From NCBI GenBank assembly GCA_963801065.1, contig CAWDDG010000005.1, forward strand, positions 124,001-188,000: a DNA stretch of 64,000 nt, written 5' to 3'. This document shows, piece by piece, positions 52,592 through 60,827 of the stretch. Source of the stretch: CAWDDG01 sp963801065. GTDB lineage: Bacteria > Actinomycetota > Actinomycetes > Jiangellales > Jiangellaceae. Below the pieces are notes generated by a model. It was not told the origin of the DNA and did no database searches. It saw only the letters and a list, made by a program, of their open reading frames with translations. Numbering within the stretch: position 1 is the stretch's first letter; each line of letters begins with the position of its first letter. The translations under genes and the position numbers were made by a program.

Positions 52592-53044
52592 CTACTCTTG
52601 CTCGGCGTTCAGACCGGCCAGGTAGACGTCGAAGCGGTCGAGGCTGGTGTTGAAGCCTGCCCTCGCCTCGGCGCTGAGGTATGCGGTCGGCACGTTGGTC
52701 TGATGGGTGACCACCTCGGTGCGCCCGTCGTGCAAGTCGACGAAGATGATCGCGGTCCGCATGCCGCCTTCGACGTCGGGCTCGATCCATACCAGCCGGT
52801 CGGGCCGGCGCACCTCCGCGTAGACGGCCCGCATGGTGTGTGTGCTGCCGTCCGCATCGCTGACCATCGTGGTCTCGAAGATGCCACCGGGCCGGAGGTC
52901 GATGGTGATATTGCCGACCGGCGTGGTCGTCCCGGCCGGACCCCAGAAATGGGTGAGATGCTCGGGCGTGGTCATGCAGTCGAACAGCAACTCGGGCGAC
53001 GCTCGGTGCACGCGCCGGTAAATGAGCTCGCCGGTCTCGGTCAT
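52592..53044 (-). CDS. SRPBCC / AHSA1-like protein
   Basis: A 150-residue START-like fold protein: ELIYRRVHRASPELLFDCMT, THFWGPAGTTTPVGNITIDL, RPGGIFETTMVSDADGS and the C-terminal NTSLDRFDVYL helix. This group (activator of Hsp90 ATPase-like) binds hydrophobic ligands and is commonly paired with an ArsR regulator. The ATG overlaps the arsR stop by 4 bases. It may sense or bind the same compound that the hydrolase acts on. Confidence 0.88.
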   Translation of the reverse strand: MTETGELIYRRVHRASPELLFDCMTTPEHLTHFWGPAGTTTPVGNITIDLRPGGIFETTMVSDADGSTHTMRAVYAEVRRPDRLVWIEPDVEGGMRTAIIFVDLHDGRTEVVTHQTNVPTAYLSAEARAGFNTSLDRFDVYLAGLNAEQE

Positions 53045-53397
53045 GATGTCGTCCCGTCCCGACGCTGCTTGGCCTGCAGGGCGGCCAGGTGCTCGTCGAG
53101 GCGGTCATGGCGGTCGGCCCAGATCTGCCGGTGACGCGCGATCCAGCCGGCGGCCGCGTCAAGGTGCTCCGTGTCCAGGACGCAGGGCCGTGACTGCGCG
53201 GTTCGGGTCCGCGAGATCAGGCGGGCACGCTCGAGCACCTTCAGGTGTTTGGAGACCGCTTGCTGCGTCATCGCGAACGGTTCGGCGAGCTGGTTCACCG
53301 TCGCGTCACCATGAGCCAGGCGCTCTAGGATCGCGCGCCTGGTGGGGTCGGCCAGCGCCGAGAACACCAGGCTCAACTCCTCCTCAACGACTGCCAC
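53041..53397 (-). CDS. ArsR-family winged-helix repressor
   Basis: A 118-residue repressor of the SRPBCC-partner kind: LVFSALADPTRRAILERLAH, then QLAEPFAMTQQAVSKHLKVL (recognition helix) and a C-terminal RHRQIWADRHDRLDEHLAAL helix. No Cys-based metal site is seen in the alpha3 helix. I chose GTG 53397; the frame stays open to a TTG at 53433, but that lies inside the operator. It should repress its own operon (SRPBCC protein, hydrolase, small protein). Confidence 0.88.
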   Translation of the reverse strand: MAVVEEELSLVFSALADPTRRAILERLAHGDATVNQLAEPFAMTQQAVSKHLKVLERARLISRTRTAQSRPCVLDTEHLDAAAGWIARHRQIWADRHDRLDEHLAALQAKQRRDGTTS

Positions 53398-53425
53398 GCC
53401 CTCGACGGTAACCACAACCGCGAGT

Positions 53426-53449
53426 TTGCACAACTACCTAGTTGTGTAA
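53426..53449. promoter_or_regulatory. ArsR operator
   Basis: Arms TTGCACAACTA (53426-53436) and TAGTTGTGTAA (53439-53449) with two central bases; only one arm position is unmatched. The pattern is the known operator type of ArsR genes paired with SRPBCC proteins. It lies 29-52 bases before the chosen ArsR start. Confidence 0.85.
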
Positions 53450-53556
53450 GTGACGATCCGGGGCGCCAGGACGGTTGAACCGCCATCTGAGCCCGGTGCG
53501 GACTCGTCGGGTTCGGGTGACCAGGCCGAGATCGCGCCAATCGTTAATATCCCAAC

Positions 53557-54501
53557 GTGGCTTCGCCGTCGGCAGAGGTGCCCAGCACCGCCGACGTGCA
53601 GGCCGCGGCCGTTCGTCTGACCGGCAAGGTCCGCCGTACCCCGGTTCTCGAGCTGCGCGGCGAGGACCTCGGCGTCGCTGCGCGAGTCGTCCTCAAGCTG
53701 GAGCACACCCAGCACACGGGTTCGTTCAAGCCGCGAGGTGCGCTCAATGCGCTTCTCACCCGGGACATTCCGCCTGCCGGTGTCGTGGCCGCGTCGGGCG
53801 GCAACCATGGAGCCGCGGTGGCGTGGGCCGCGGCCCGTCTCGGCGTTCCGGCGACCATCTTCGTTCCCGCGACATCGCCGCCCGCCAAGGCGGCACGCAT
53901 CGCGTCCTACGGAGCGCAGGTGCATGTCGTCGTCGGCTACTACGACGAGGCGGTGGTCGCCGCAGAGACGTATGCGGCGGATCGCGAGGTGACAAGCGTG
54001 CACGCTTTCGACGAGCCGGCGGTGGTTGCCGGCCAAGGCACACTCGGACTCGAGCTACGCGAGCAGGTGCCGGACGCGTCGGCGGTGCTCGTCACCGTTG
54101 GCGGAGGAGGACTGGCTTCGGGGGTGACCCTTGCCTGTCGGGACGGTGGACCGTCCGTCGTACCGATCGAGCCGACCTCGTGCCCTACGCTCGCAGCCGC
54201 GCTCACTGCCGGCGGCCCGGTGGATGTTGAGGTCGGCGGGATCGCGGCTGACAGTACGGGCGCCCGCAGGGCCGGCTGGATTGGCTTTCAGGTGCTGCGA
54301 GAGGCGGGCGTCGGCGTACGCAGAGTCTCCGACGACGCCATCGTCAGTGCCCAGCGAGTCCTGTGGGAGCGATGCCGCATCGCCGCCGAGCCCGGCGGAG
54401 CCGTGGCCTGCGCCGGTCTGCTCACTGGCGCGTTCGTGCCACACCCCGGCGACACGGTGGTCGTCGTGGTCTGCGGCGCCAACACAGCGACCCTCCCATG
54501 A
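53557..54501 (+). CDS. PLP-dependent threonine/serine dehydratase family protein
   Basis: A 314-residue fold-type II PLP enzyme: Lys58 in TGSFKPRGA binds PLP, SGGNHGAAVAWAAARLG and the phosphate loop VGGGGLASG are intact, and AEPGGAVACAGL closes the site. No C-terminal ACT regulatory domain is present, so it would be a biodegradative or racemase-like member. The GTG start has TAATAT about eight bases upstream and no ribosome site, so the mRNA is probably leaderless. Single gene, convergent with dodecin. Confidence 0.87.
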   Translation: MASPSAEVPSTADVQAAAVRLTGKVRRTPVLELRGEDLGVAARVVLKLEHTQHTGSFKPRGALNALLTRDIPPAGVVAASGGNHGAAVAWAAARLGVPATIFVPATSPPAKAARIASYGAQVHVVVGYYDEAVVAAETYAADREVTSVHAFDEPAVVAGQGTLGLELREQVPDASAVLVTVGGGGLASGVTLACRDGGPSVVPIEPTSCPTLAAALTAGGPVDVEVGGIAADSTGARRAGWIGFQVLREAGVGVRRVSDDAIVSAQRVLWERCRIAAEPGGAVACAGLLTGAFVPHPGDTVVVVVCGANTATLP

Positions 54502-54527
54502 TCGCCGGCCGGAGGACGCCAGTTGGT

Positions 54528-54755
54528 CTACTCCCCCGGGCTGGCCTGCTCCCCGCTCTCATACTTGAACGAAATGCGGAGCTTCGTGCGATAGGTGATA
54601 CCGCCGTCTTCGGCCAGGTGGGCATCCTGCGCCACGACCTCGGCGACCCTGAGATCGCGGATCGTCTGGCTCGCAGTCCTGATGGCGACTGACGCGGCAT
54701 CCTCCCAGGACTCCGTACTGGTACCGATGACGTCGGTCACCCGGTAAACACTCAT
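54528..54755 (-). CDS. Dodecin
   Basis: A 75-residue dodecin: VYRVTDVIGTSTESWEDAAS, AIRTASQTIRDLRVAEVVAQ and the C-terminal YRTKLRISFKYE. Dodecins form hollow dodecamers that bind flavins (or CoA in actinobacteria) and protect or store them. The conserved Trp in ESWEDA stacks the flavin. GGAGGG precedes the ATG. Single gene. Confidence 0.93.
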   Translation of the reverse strand: MSVYRVTDVIGTSTESWEDAASVAIRTASQTIRDLRVAEVVAQDAHLAEDGGITYRTKLRISFKYESGEQASPGE

Positions 54756-54905
54756 CCGACCCTCCTCGCCAGACCCGGCACACTTCTCTGGACAGTCCTA
54801 CTGGAGCGACGCGCCCGGCCACAAGGGAAAAGGAGGACCGACATCGCCTCATCTGGCCTCTACCAGCGACATCGGTTACGCCGCCCCGGGAGGCTCTAGG
54901 CCCCC

Positions 54906-55814
54906 GTTGATCGGGCTGCCACATCGGGAAGCCGGGTTATGCGGCGGTGGCCAGGGCGGGTGTGTGGTCGTGGTGGCGAGGGTGTGGGGCGCTGGTGAGG
55001 GTGCGGGCCAGGTCCCCGGGGGTCTGACCGACGAGTCGGGTGGCGGTGCGAGTGAGGTGGGCCTGGTCGGCGAAGCCTGCGTCGCAGGCGGCCAGGGCGA
55101 TCGGCTTGGCCGGCAGGGCGAGGATGGCCGCCCGCAGCCGCTGCCACATCCGCAGCCGGGCCGGCTGCGTTCCGGTCTGATCGTGGATCAGGGCCCGCAG
55201 CCGCGACGGCGACAACCCGACCGCCGCGGCGACCTGCTTGACGCGGTCGGCGGCCGCCAGTCCCGGCAATGCGGCCGCCACCCGCGGGTCGATCGCGACC
55301 GCCGGCGGCAGCAGGTCCCGCCGCCGCAGGAAGGCCACGGTCTGCCGGGCACGCTGGTCGGGATCGGCGGTGTCGTCCGGCGACCACAGGGCGCGCAGGT
55401 GCTCGACGGTGGCGTGATCGAGCGGAATGGCCCGCCGGTGACCGGGCCCGAGTTCCAGGTACCACGCATCGATGAACACCGAGACGTGACCGGCGGCGCT
55501 GCTGACCCGGTGCGCGACCTGCGGCGGGAAGATCACTCCAGCCGCCCGCCCGGCGCGGCCCTGGCCGGTCCACCAGCTGATGTGCCCGGCCGCCCACGGG
55601 AAAGCGATGCTCCACCCAGGATGCGCGTGCTCCCGCACCACCTGACCGGCCGGGTGGTGCAACACCATGGTGTTGACCCCGGCCCGCAACCGGACGCGCG
55701 TAGGCGCCTTCCGGTCGAGCCGACCGTTGATCACGCCCGCGACGCTAGGTTCACCACACCCCGGCCGGTAAGACACCGAATCGGTGCTCATCGGATCATC
55801 CCCAACCCTGGGGA
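54906..55814. repeat. Direct repeat of about 909 bp, copy 1 (AraC gene unit)
   Basis: The segment from GTTGATCGGGCTGCC to CTGGGGAC is almost identical to 59515-60422 in the same orientation, differing by only a handful of substitutions and a few bases near one end. It contains the whole AraC-type gene and its promoter palindrome. Sequence outside the two copies is unrelated. There are no terminal inverted repeats or transposase. Confidence 0.9.
54937..55791 (-). CDS. AraC-family transcriptional regulator, copy 1
   Basis: A 284-residue regulator. The N-terminal half is a cupin-type sensor (VLHHPAGQVVREHAHPGWSI, FPPQVAHRVSSAAGHVSVFI); the C-terminal 100 residues hold two helix-turn-helix motifs (VKQVAAAVGLSPSRLRALIH; LAACDAGFADQAHLTRTATR). 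The start ATG 55791 has GGGGAT seven bases upstream inside TCCCCAACCCTGGGGA (55799-55814), a palindrome suited to autoregulation. It is nearly identical to the gene at 59544; visible differences are GRAGRAAG versus GRAWHAAG and RQTVAF versus RQSVAF. Confidence 0.9.
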   Translation of the reverse strand: MSTDSVSYRPGCGEPSVAGVINGRLDRKAPTRVRLRAGVNTMVLHHPAGQVVREHAHPGWSIAFPWAAGHISWWTGQGRAGRAAGVIFPPQVAHRVSSAAGHVSVFIDAWYLELGPGHRRAIPLDHATVEHLRALWSPDDTADPDQRARQTVAFLRRRDLLPPAVAIDPRVAAALPGLAAADRVKQVAAAVGLSPSRLRALIHDQTGTQPARLRMWQRLRAAILALPAKPIALAACDAGFADQAHLTRTATRLVGQTPGDLARTLTSAPHPRHHDHTPALATAA

Positions 55815-56050
55815 CGCAGGAGGCTCCTCCACCGCCTCGCGGAAGAGGTTCGGTCGTCTTGCTCGGCGCGCCCGTTCGGGCCGATCCGGCGGATCAAGCT
55901 CTTGGTGGCGATGACCAGGCCGTCGGGGTAGGGATGGAGCGCCTCCGCGTCCTCCGGCTCCAGGACGCCGCGGAGGCGCATGGCGCCGAATCCGAGCCGA
56001 TTCACCCTGATCTCGCGGCCGAGGTAAACGTGCCTGCCTTTCGATGCCAA
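55815..56050 (-). pseudogene. Aldo/keto reductase fragment cut by the repeat
   Basis: From ATG 56050 the frame reads HVYLGREIRVNRLGFGAMRL, then skips to LHPYPDGLVIATKSLIRR, two blocks that in intact aldo/keto reductases are about 40 residues apart, so an internal deletion joins them. Homology ends exactly where the 909-bp repeat begins, which truncates the gene at its 3' side. It follows the small conserved gene by 6 bases. Not functional. Confidence 0.6.
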
Positions 56051-56056
56051 TGCGTC

Positions 56057-56299
56057 TCATCCCTGCTCCCGATCCTCGTCCTCCGTCGAAATGCGGTACA
56101 CCGCGATGACGGAGAGGCCGAGATCGCGGACCTTGTCGAGGATCCCGTAGAGGGCCGACTGATCGCGCAGCATGCCGGAGAGGATGGTCTCGCCCCCTTG
56201 GTTCTCGATCTGCAGCCACTCGAACCACTCCGACCACCGGTCGTCGAGCACGCCCTCCACTCGGATCCCGTAGCGGGCCGGCCACAGATCGCCGCTCAC
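56057..56299 (-). CDS. Small conserved protein often near LAL regulators
   Basis: An 80-residue protein starting at GTG 56299: GDLWPARYGIRVEGVLDDRW, EWLQIENQGGETILSGMLRD and GILDKVRDLGLSVIAVYRIS. The pattern (short beta strand, GETILSG, helix, LGLxVIxVxR) is that of small actinobacterial proteins of unknown function found beside LuxR/LAL genes. It is divergent from the second LAL regulator about 400 bases away. It may be a regulatory partner, which is a guess. Confidence 0.65.
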   Translation of the reverse strand: MSGDLWPARYGIRVEGVLDDRWSEWFEWLQIENQGGETILSGMLRDQSALYGILDKVRDLGLSVIAVYRISTEDEDREQG

Positions 56300-56695
56300 G
56301 ACGGATCGCCTCGTTGGGTTAGGGATTTGGGGCCTGGCCACGGTGGGCGGTGCGGCCGAATGCGCGCCGTACGGCTAAGGCCCCGCCCAGCCATGCCACC
56401 GAACCGACCCCGCGAGCCGATCCTCGTCGCCCCGCACCCACCGGTTCGGTCGACGCGTGTCATGCGGCCACGGTACGGATGGGTTCGCGCGCGGGGCGTC
56501 ACGCGAAGGTGGAACACCCGGTGGAATCTCTTGAAGCCCGCGTACGGTACTCGCATGGAGAAGGAGCTCCGGTCATGAACCCGACCCCGGGCATGGGACG
56601 CCCTCAGCGGCGTGGCGGGGGGACCTGTCTGGCTCGCGTTCACGCCCGCAGCGTTGTCCAACGTCAGTTCGTCGAGACGCGCGTCCGGTGATGCG
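56300..56695. other. Gene-free divergent region before the second LAL gene
   Basis: About 400 bases between the small protein and the LAL regulator. No copy of the CATCC-N5-GGATG palindrome is present. CTCCGG-rich stretches but no convincing operator were seen. Confidence 0.35.
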
Positions 56696-59461
56696 ATGGC
56701 TGGGGCACGTACATCGTCTGCGGACGAGACCGCAGCCCGCGAGCGAGACGAGGTCGTCGCCACCAAGCTCAACCTCCCGCAGACCCGTCCCGACCGCCTC
56801 GGCCGACCACGGCTGATCGAGCGGCTGAACGCGGGGATCGCCCGGGAGTTGGTCCTGGTGTGCACTCCGGCCGGCTTCGGCAAGACGACGCTGGTCGCCG
56901 ACTGGGCCGCAGGCGCGAGGCGGCCGGTGGCGTGGCTGTCGCTGGATCCCGAGGACAACGATCGGGTGCGGTTCTGGCGGCACGTGGTCGTTGCACTCGA
57001 TCGTGCAGGCGGAGGTCACGCCGAGCACTTGCTCCCTTTCCTGAGTCCTCCCAGCGTCATTTCTAGCCAGGGCGTAGTGATCGCCCTGGTCAACGAGCTC
57101 GAGGCCGCGTCCGGGGAGCTCACGCTCGTCCTCGACGACTACCACGTGATCGAGTCGCTGTCGATCCACGATGACATGGCCTTCCTGCTGAGCCACCTCC
57201 CGCCTCGGCTGCACGTCGTCATCACCTCCCGGAGCGACCCGCCCCTCCCCCTGGCACGGCTTCGTGCCGGGGGCCAGCTCGCAGAACTCCGGGCCTCCGA
57301 CCTCCGCTTCACCCCCGAGGAGTCCTCGGCCCTCCTGCGGGAGGTGTGGGGGCTCGACCTGACTCCAGAGGCCGTCGCGGCGCTGGAGAGCCGGACCGAG
57401 GGATGGGCGGTGGGCCTGCAGCTGGCCGCCCTGTCGCTGCGCGAGCGCCCCGACCCCGATGCATTCCTTGCTGCGTTCGCAGGGACGCATCGCTACGTCC
57501 TCGACTACTTGAGCGAGGAAGTGCTCGAGCGCCTGCCCGACCGGGTGAGGGCGTTCTTGCTAGAGACCTCGATCCTCGAGCGATTGAGCGGCCCTCTGTG
57601 CAACGCGGTCACCGGGGGCTCCGACGGCCAGGACATGCTGGAGGAGCTTGAGCGCGCGAACCTCTTCCTGGTCCCTCTCGATCACGAGCGCCGTTGGTAC
57701 CGCTACCACCAACTCTTCGGGGATCTCCTGCGAGTCCAACTTGAACGGGTCGAGCCAGGTCGGGCAGTTGACCTGTATCAAAAGGCGGCTACCTGGTGCG
57801 AGAACCATGAACTCATCGATGATGCGATCCGATACGCCCTGAAGGGCGAGGACGCGACCTCGGCCAAGTTCCTCGTGGAGGAACATCTGGGTTCGACGCT
57901 CCGCCGCGGCGAGAGCGTGACACTACAACGATGGCTCTCCGAGCTGCCCGACGATGCGGTGCGATCTTCCCCCGCGCTGTGCGTGGCGCTGGGGTTGATG
58001 GAGCTTCATCTCGGACACCTGCAATCCGTGGATCGCTTGATCGACCACGCAGAGCACGGCTTCGACGGCGCACAAGCTCAATCGGACGTCGAGGTGCCGA
58101 CGGATGGAGGCATGGTGGCCGACGTGCCGGCGGCTCTTGCTCTGCTGCAATCGGAGCTTGCTTCTGCTCGAGGTCATCCTGTGCCCACGCGGGAGTTCGC
58201 CCGCTCCGCCCTCGCCCAGCTGGCCGAAGACGAACGAGGGCCGCGTCTGTGGGGCCGATGGCTCCAATTCCTTGCGGACTGGATGGACGGGCGGATGGAG
58301 ACCGCAGAATCGGGGTTCGCCCAGCTCCTGGCCGAGGCAAGAACCCTCCCAGATCCGCATCCCCTCACGACCTCATGCCACACCCTGGGCTGGGTGCAGC
58401 AAGCCCGTGGCGAGCTCAGCAGGAGCCTGCGCACCTATCGCGAAGGTCTGCTCTTCGCCAGCCAGGGCGGCGGTTTCGTGGCATTTCACTCCGGCGAGGC
58501 GCACATCGGCATCGCGCAGGTCCTCTGGGCTCGAAACGAACTGGACGACGCCCTCCGACATGTGACGTCGGGAATCCAGTTGGCCCGGCAGGTCGTCGAG
58601 TTCCAGCTGCCTGCCTTCGGGCAGGTGACGCTCGCTTGGATCCTCCAGGCGATGGGAGACGCCGACGGAGCGATCGAGGCGATGGATGAAGCATGCCGGC
58701 TACTTCCGCCCACCGACGTCGTGACCATGTTCAGCCCGGCTCAGACCGAGCGGGCCGGTCTTTGGCTGGCCCAGGGACGGATCGACCAGGCCATACGGTG
58801 GGCGGCCGAGCGAGGCCTGTCGGAGGACAATGCACTCTCGTATCCACGAGAGCGCGACCATCTCGTGTTCGCTCGTATGCTGCTGGCTCGGTCCGAGCCC
58901 AAGGGGGCTCTCGCGCTCCTCGAGCGGCTCGACGCCCTCGCCGAATCCCAGGGCCGGACGGGAAGCCTCATCGAGATCAGAGCCGTGCGGTCCCTCGCCC
59001 TGCAGGCGGCAGGTGATCACCGGGGGGCTCTCGCGGCGCTGGCCGACGCCCTCTCGCTGGCTCGGCCGGAGGGCTACATCCGCGTGTTCGCCGATGAGGG
59101 GCCCCCGATGGCTGCCCTCCTCCGCAGCCTCATCGGCGCCACTCGGCGGGGCCGCGCTGCGCCCGTCTCCGGGAGAGCGCGCGAGCACCTGAACCGTGTC
59201 GTCATGGCGTTCGGGCCCGCGGCGGGCGGGGCGGAGAAGGCCGTCCCCACGGCGACAGGCATGATCGAACCCCTCACCAAGCGAGAACTCGAGGTCTTGC
59301 GATTCATGGCCGCCGGAAGGCGGAACCACGATATCGCGCGGGACATGGTGGTGACCCTCGAGACGGTAAAGAAGCACGTGAGCCACATCCTGGGCAAGCT
59401 CGGAGCATCCAGCCGAACGCAAGCGGTGACCCGCGCCCGCGACCTCGGCCTAATCTCCTAG
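56696..59461 (+). CDS. LAL-type (MalT-like) LuxR-family transcriptional regulator, second
   Basis: A 921-residue regulator from ATG 56696. STAND NTPase with Walker A CTPAGFGKTTLVADW (residues 56-70) and LVLDDYHVIESLSIHDDM; the WYRYHQLFGDLLRVQLERVE block closes it. A long TPR-like helical region (about 400-800) precedes a C-terminal LuxR helix-turn-helix (PLTKRELEVLRFMAAGRRNH; VTLETVKKHVSHILGKLGAS). It differs from the first LAL gene in length and sequence and is closer to the standard 900-residue MalT size. It lies between the two AraC repeats. Target genes are not evident; the divergent small protein is a candidate. Confidence 0.9.
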   Translation: MAGARTSSADETAARERDEVVATKLNLPQTRPDRLGRPRLIERLNAGIARELVLVCTPAGFGKTTLVADWAAGARRPVAWLSLDPEDNDRVRFWRHVVVALDRAGGGHAEHLLPFLSPPSVISSQGVVIALVNELEAASGELTLVLDDYHVIESLSIHDDMAFLLSHLPPRLHVVITSRSDPPLPLARLRAGGQLAELRASDLRFTPEESSALLREVWGLDLTPEAVAALESRTEGWAVGLQLAALSLRERPDPDAFLAAFAGTHRYVLDYLSEEVLERLPDRVRAFLLETSILERLSGPLCNAVTGGSDGQDMLEELERANLFLVPLDHERRWYRYHQLFGDLLRVQLERVEPGRAVDLYQKAATWCENHELIDDAIRYALKGEDATSAKFLVEEHLGSTLRRGESVTLQRWLSELPDDAVRSSPALCVALGLMELHLGHLQSVDRLIDHAEHGFDGAQAQSDVEVPTDGGMVADVPAALALLQSELASARGHPVPTREFARSALAQLAEDERGPRLWGRWLQFLADWMDGRMETAESGFAQLLAEARTLPDPHPLTTSCHTLGWVQQARGELSRSLRTYREGLLFASQGGGFVAFHSGEAHIGIAQVLWARNELDDALRHVTSGIQLARQVVEFQLPAFGQVTLAWILQAMGDADGAIEAMDEACRLLPPTDVVTMFSPAQTERAGLWLAQGRIDQAIRWAAERGLSEDNALSYPRERDHLVFARMLLARSEPKGALALLERLDALAESQGRTGSLIEIRAVRSLALQAAGDHRGALAALADALSLARPEGYIRVFADEGPPMAALLRSLIGATRRGRAAPVSGRAREHLNRVVMAFGPAAGGAEKAVPTATGMIEPLTKRELEVLRFMAAGRRNHDIARDMVVTLETVKKHVSHILGKLGASSRTQAVTRARDLGLIS

Positions 59462-59514
59462 GCCACCGAACCGCCGCCTGGTGAGGCGTTGGTACTGACA
59501 CAGTTCCAGCACCT

Positions 59515-60422
59515 GTTGATCGGGCTGCCATCGGGAGGCCGGGTTATGCGGCGGTGGCCAGGGCGGGTGTGTGGTCGTGGTGGCGAGGGTGTGGGGCGCT
59601 GGTGAGGGTGCGGGCCAGGTCCCCGGGGGTCTGACCGACGAGTCGGGTGGCGGTGCGGGTGAGGTGGGCCTGGTCGGCGAAGCCTGCGTCGCAGGCGGCC
59701 AGGGCGATCGGCTTGGCCGGCAGGGCGAGGATGGCCGCCCGCAGCCGCTGCCACATCCGCAGCCGGGCCGGCTGCGTTCCGGTCTGATCGTGGATCAGGG
59801 CCCGCAGCCGCGACGGCGACAACCCGACCGCCGCGGCGACCTGCTTGACGCGGTCGGCGGCCGCCAGTCCCGGCAATGCGGCCGCCACCCGCGGGTCGAT
59901 CGCGACCGCCGGCGGCAGCAGGTCCCGCCGCCGCAGGAAGGCCACGCTCTGCCGGGCACGCTGGTCGGGATCGGCGGTGTCGTCCGGCGACCACAGGGCG
60001 CGCAGGTGCTCGACGGTGGCGTGATCGAGCGGAATGGCCCGCCGGTGACCGGGCCCGAGTTCCAGGTACCACGCATCGATGAACACCGAGACGTGACCGG
60101 CGGCGCTGCTGACCCGGTGCGCGACCTGCGGCGGGAAGATCACTCCAGCCGCGTGCCAGGCCCGGCCCTGGCCGGTCCACCAGCTGATGTGCCCGGCCGC
60201 CCACGGGAAAGCGATGCTCCACCCAGGATGCGCGTGCTCCCGCACCACCTGACCGGCCGGGTGGTGCAACACCATGGTGTTGACCCCGGCCCGCAACCGG
60301 ACGCGCGTAGGCGCCTTCCGGTCGAGCCGACCGTTGATCACGCCCGCGACGCTAGGTTCACCACACCCCGGCCGGTAAGACACCGAATCGGTGCTCATCG
60401 GATCATCCCCAACTCTGGGGAC
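59515..60422. repeat. Direct repeat of about 909 bp, copy 2 (AraC gene unit)
   Basis: Second copy of the segment at 54906-55814, same orientation, 3.7 kb apart. It begins 53 bases after the stop of the LAL gene. Such long near-identical copies can recombine and delete the 4.6 kb between, including the LAL gene. Confidence 0.9.
59544..60398 (-). CDS. AraC-family transcriptional regulator, copy 2
   Basis: A 284-residue near-twin of the gene at 54937-55791, with the same sensor cupin, same two helix-turn-helix motifs and same start context (ATG 60398, palindrome TCCCCAACTCTGGGGA at 60406-60421). The few substitutions keep the frame open, so both copies look functional and the duplication is recent or kept homogeneous by gene conversion. 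Confidence 0.9.
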   Translation of the reverse strand: MSTDSVSYRPGCGEPSVAGVINGRLDRKAPTRVRLRAGVNTMVLHHPAGQVVREHAHPGWSIAFPWAAGHISWWTGQGRAWHAAGVIFPPQVAHRVSSAAGHVSVFIDAWYLELGPGHRRAIPLDHATVEHLRALWSPDDTADPDQRARQSVAFLRRRDLLPPAVAIDPRVAAALPGLAAADRVKQVAAAVGLSPSRLRALIHDQTGTQPARLRMWQRLRAAILALPAKPIALAACDAGFADQAHLTRTATRLVGQTPGDLARTLTSAPHPRHHDHTPALATAA

Positions 60423-60827
60423 CAGGGACTGGGTGCGTGGCAGCGCGACCGTCACGGCGGTCATTTTAATGCTCTAAGCAGTTCATTGAACAACACCGCA
60501 GGCAGCCAGAGACGATGGCCGCCCTGACCGAACCCGGTGACGTCTGCCAGCGCCATCGAACTGCCCACGATCGTCATCCCGACCGTGCACGACCGTGCGC
60601 CGGTCGTGACCTCGGCGGCGACACGCTTCACGGGTGGCACGGTCCAGCACGTTAGATCTTGACGTTGTGTCAAGGTCAAGCCAGATCGGTGGCGCTTCCG
60701 AACGAGCGGTCACCGGCCGGGTCTGAGTGACGGCCATAGCCGTGACCCTTCTCGATGCTCTGGCTCACCTATCGCGGCCGCTTGCGGTGCTTGTCGGCCT
60801 TCGAGTGTGTGCGTCATCGGTCCCTCG
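60423..60827. other. Gene-free stretch with an orphan MerR-type operator
   Basis: About 400 bases with no supported gene. Short frames on the minus strand (to about 60737) do not match any family. The MerR-type palindrome at 60658-60680 is the only clear signal. Confidence 0.4.
60658..60680. promoter_or_regulatory. MerR-type operator/promoter palindrome without a regulator
   Basis: Arms CTTGAC-x-TTG (60658-60667) and CAA-x-GTCAAG (60671-60680) around a three-base centre. This has the form of MerR-family operators, in which -35 and -10 are held apart by 19 bases. No merR gene is in the window; the regulated gene or the regulator was probably lost or lies elsewhere. Confidence 0.55.

Noticed and set aside
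55799..55814. TCCCCAACCCTGGGGA as another copy of the LAL palindrome
   Set aside because: It starts with ATCATCC like the LAL sites, but the arms are different (TCCCCA/TGGGGA); it belongs to the AraC unit.
54906..60422. Composite transposon
   Set aside because: The two repeats carry regulator genes, not transposases, and have no terminal inverted repeats or target-site duplication that I could find.
60461..60737. Minus-strand frames downstream of the MerR-type palindrome
   Set aside because: No recognisable protein family and no ribosome site; listed only as gene-free sequence.
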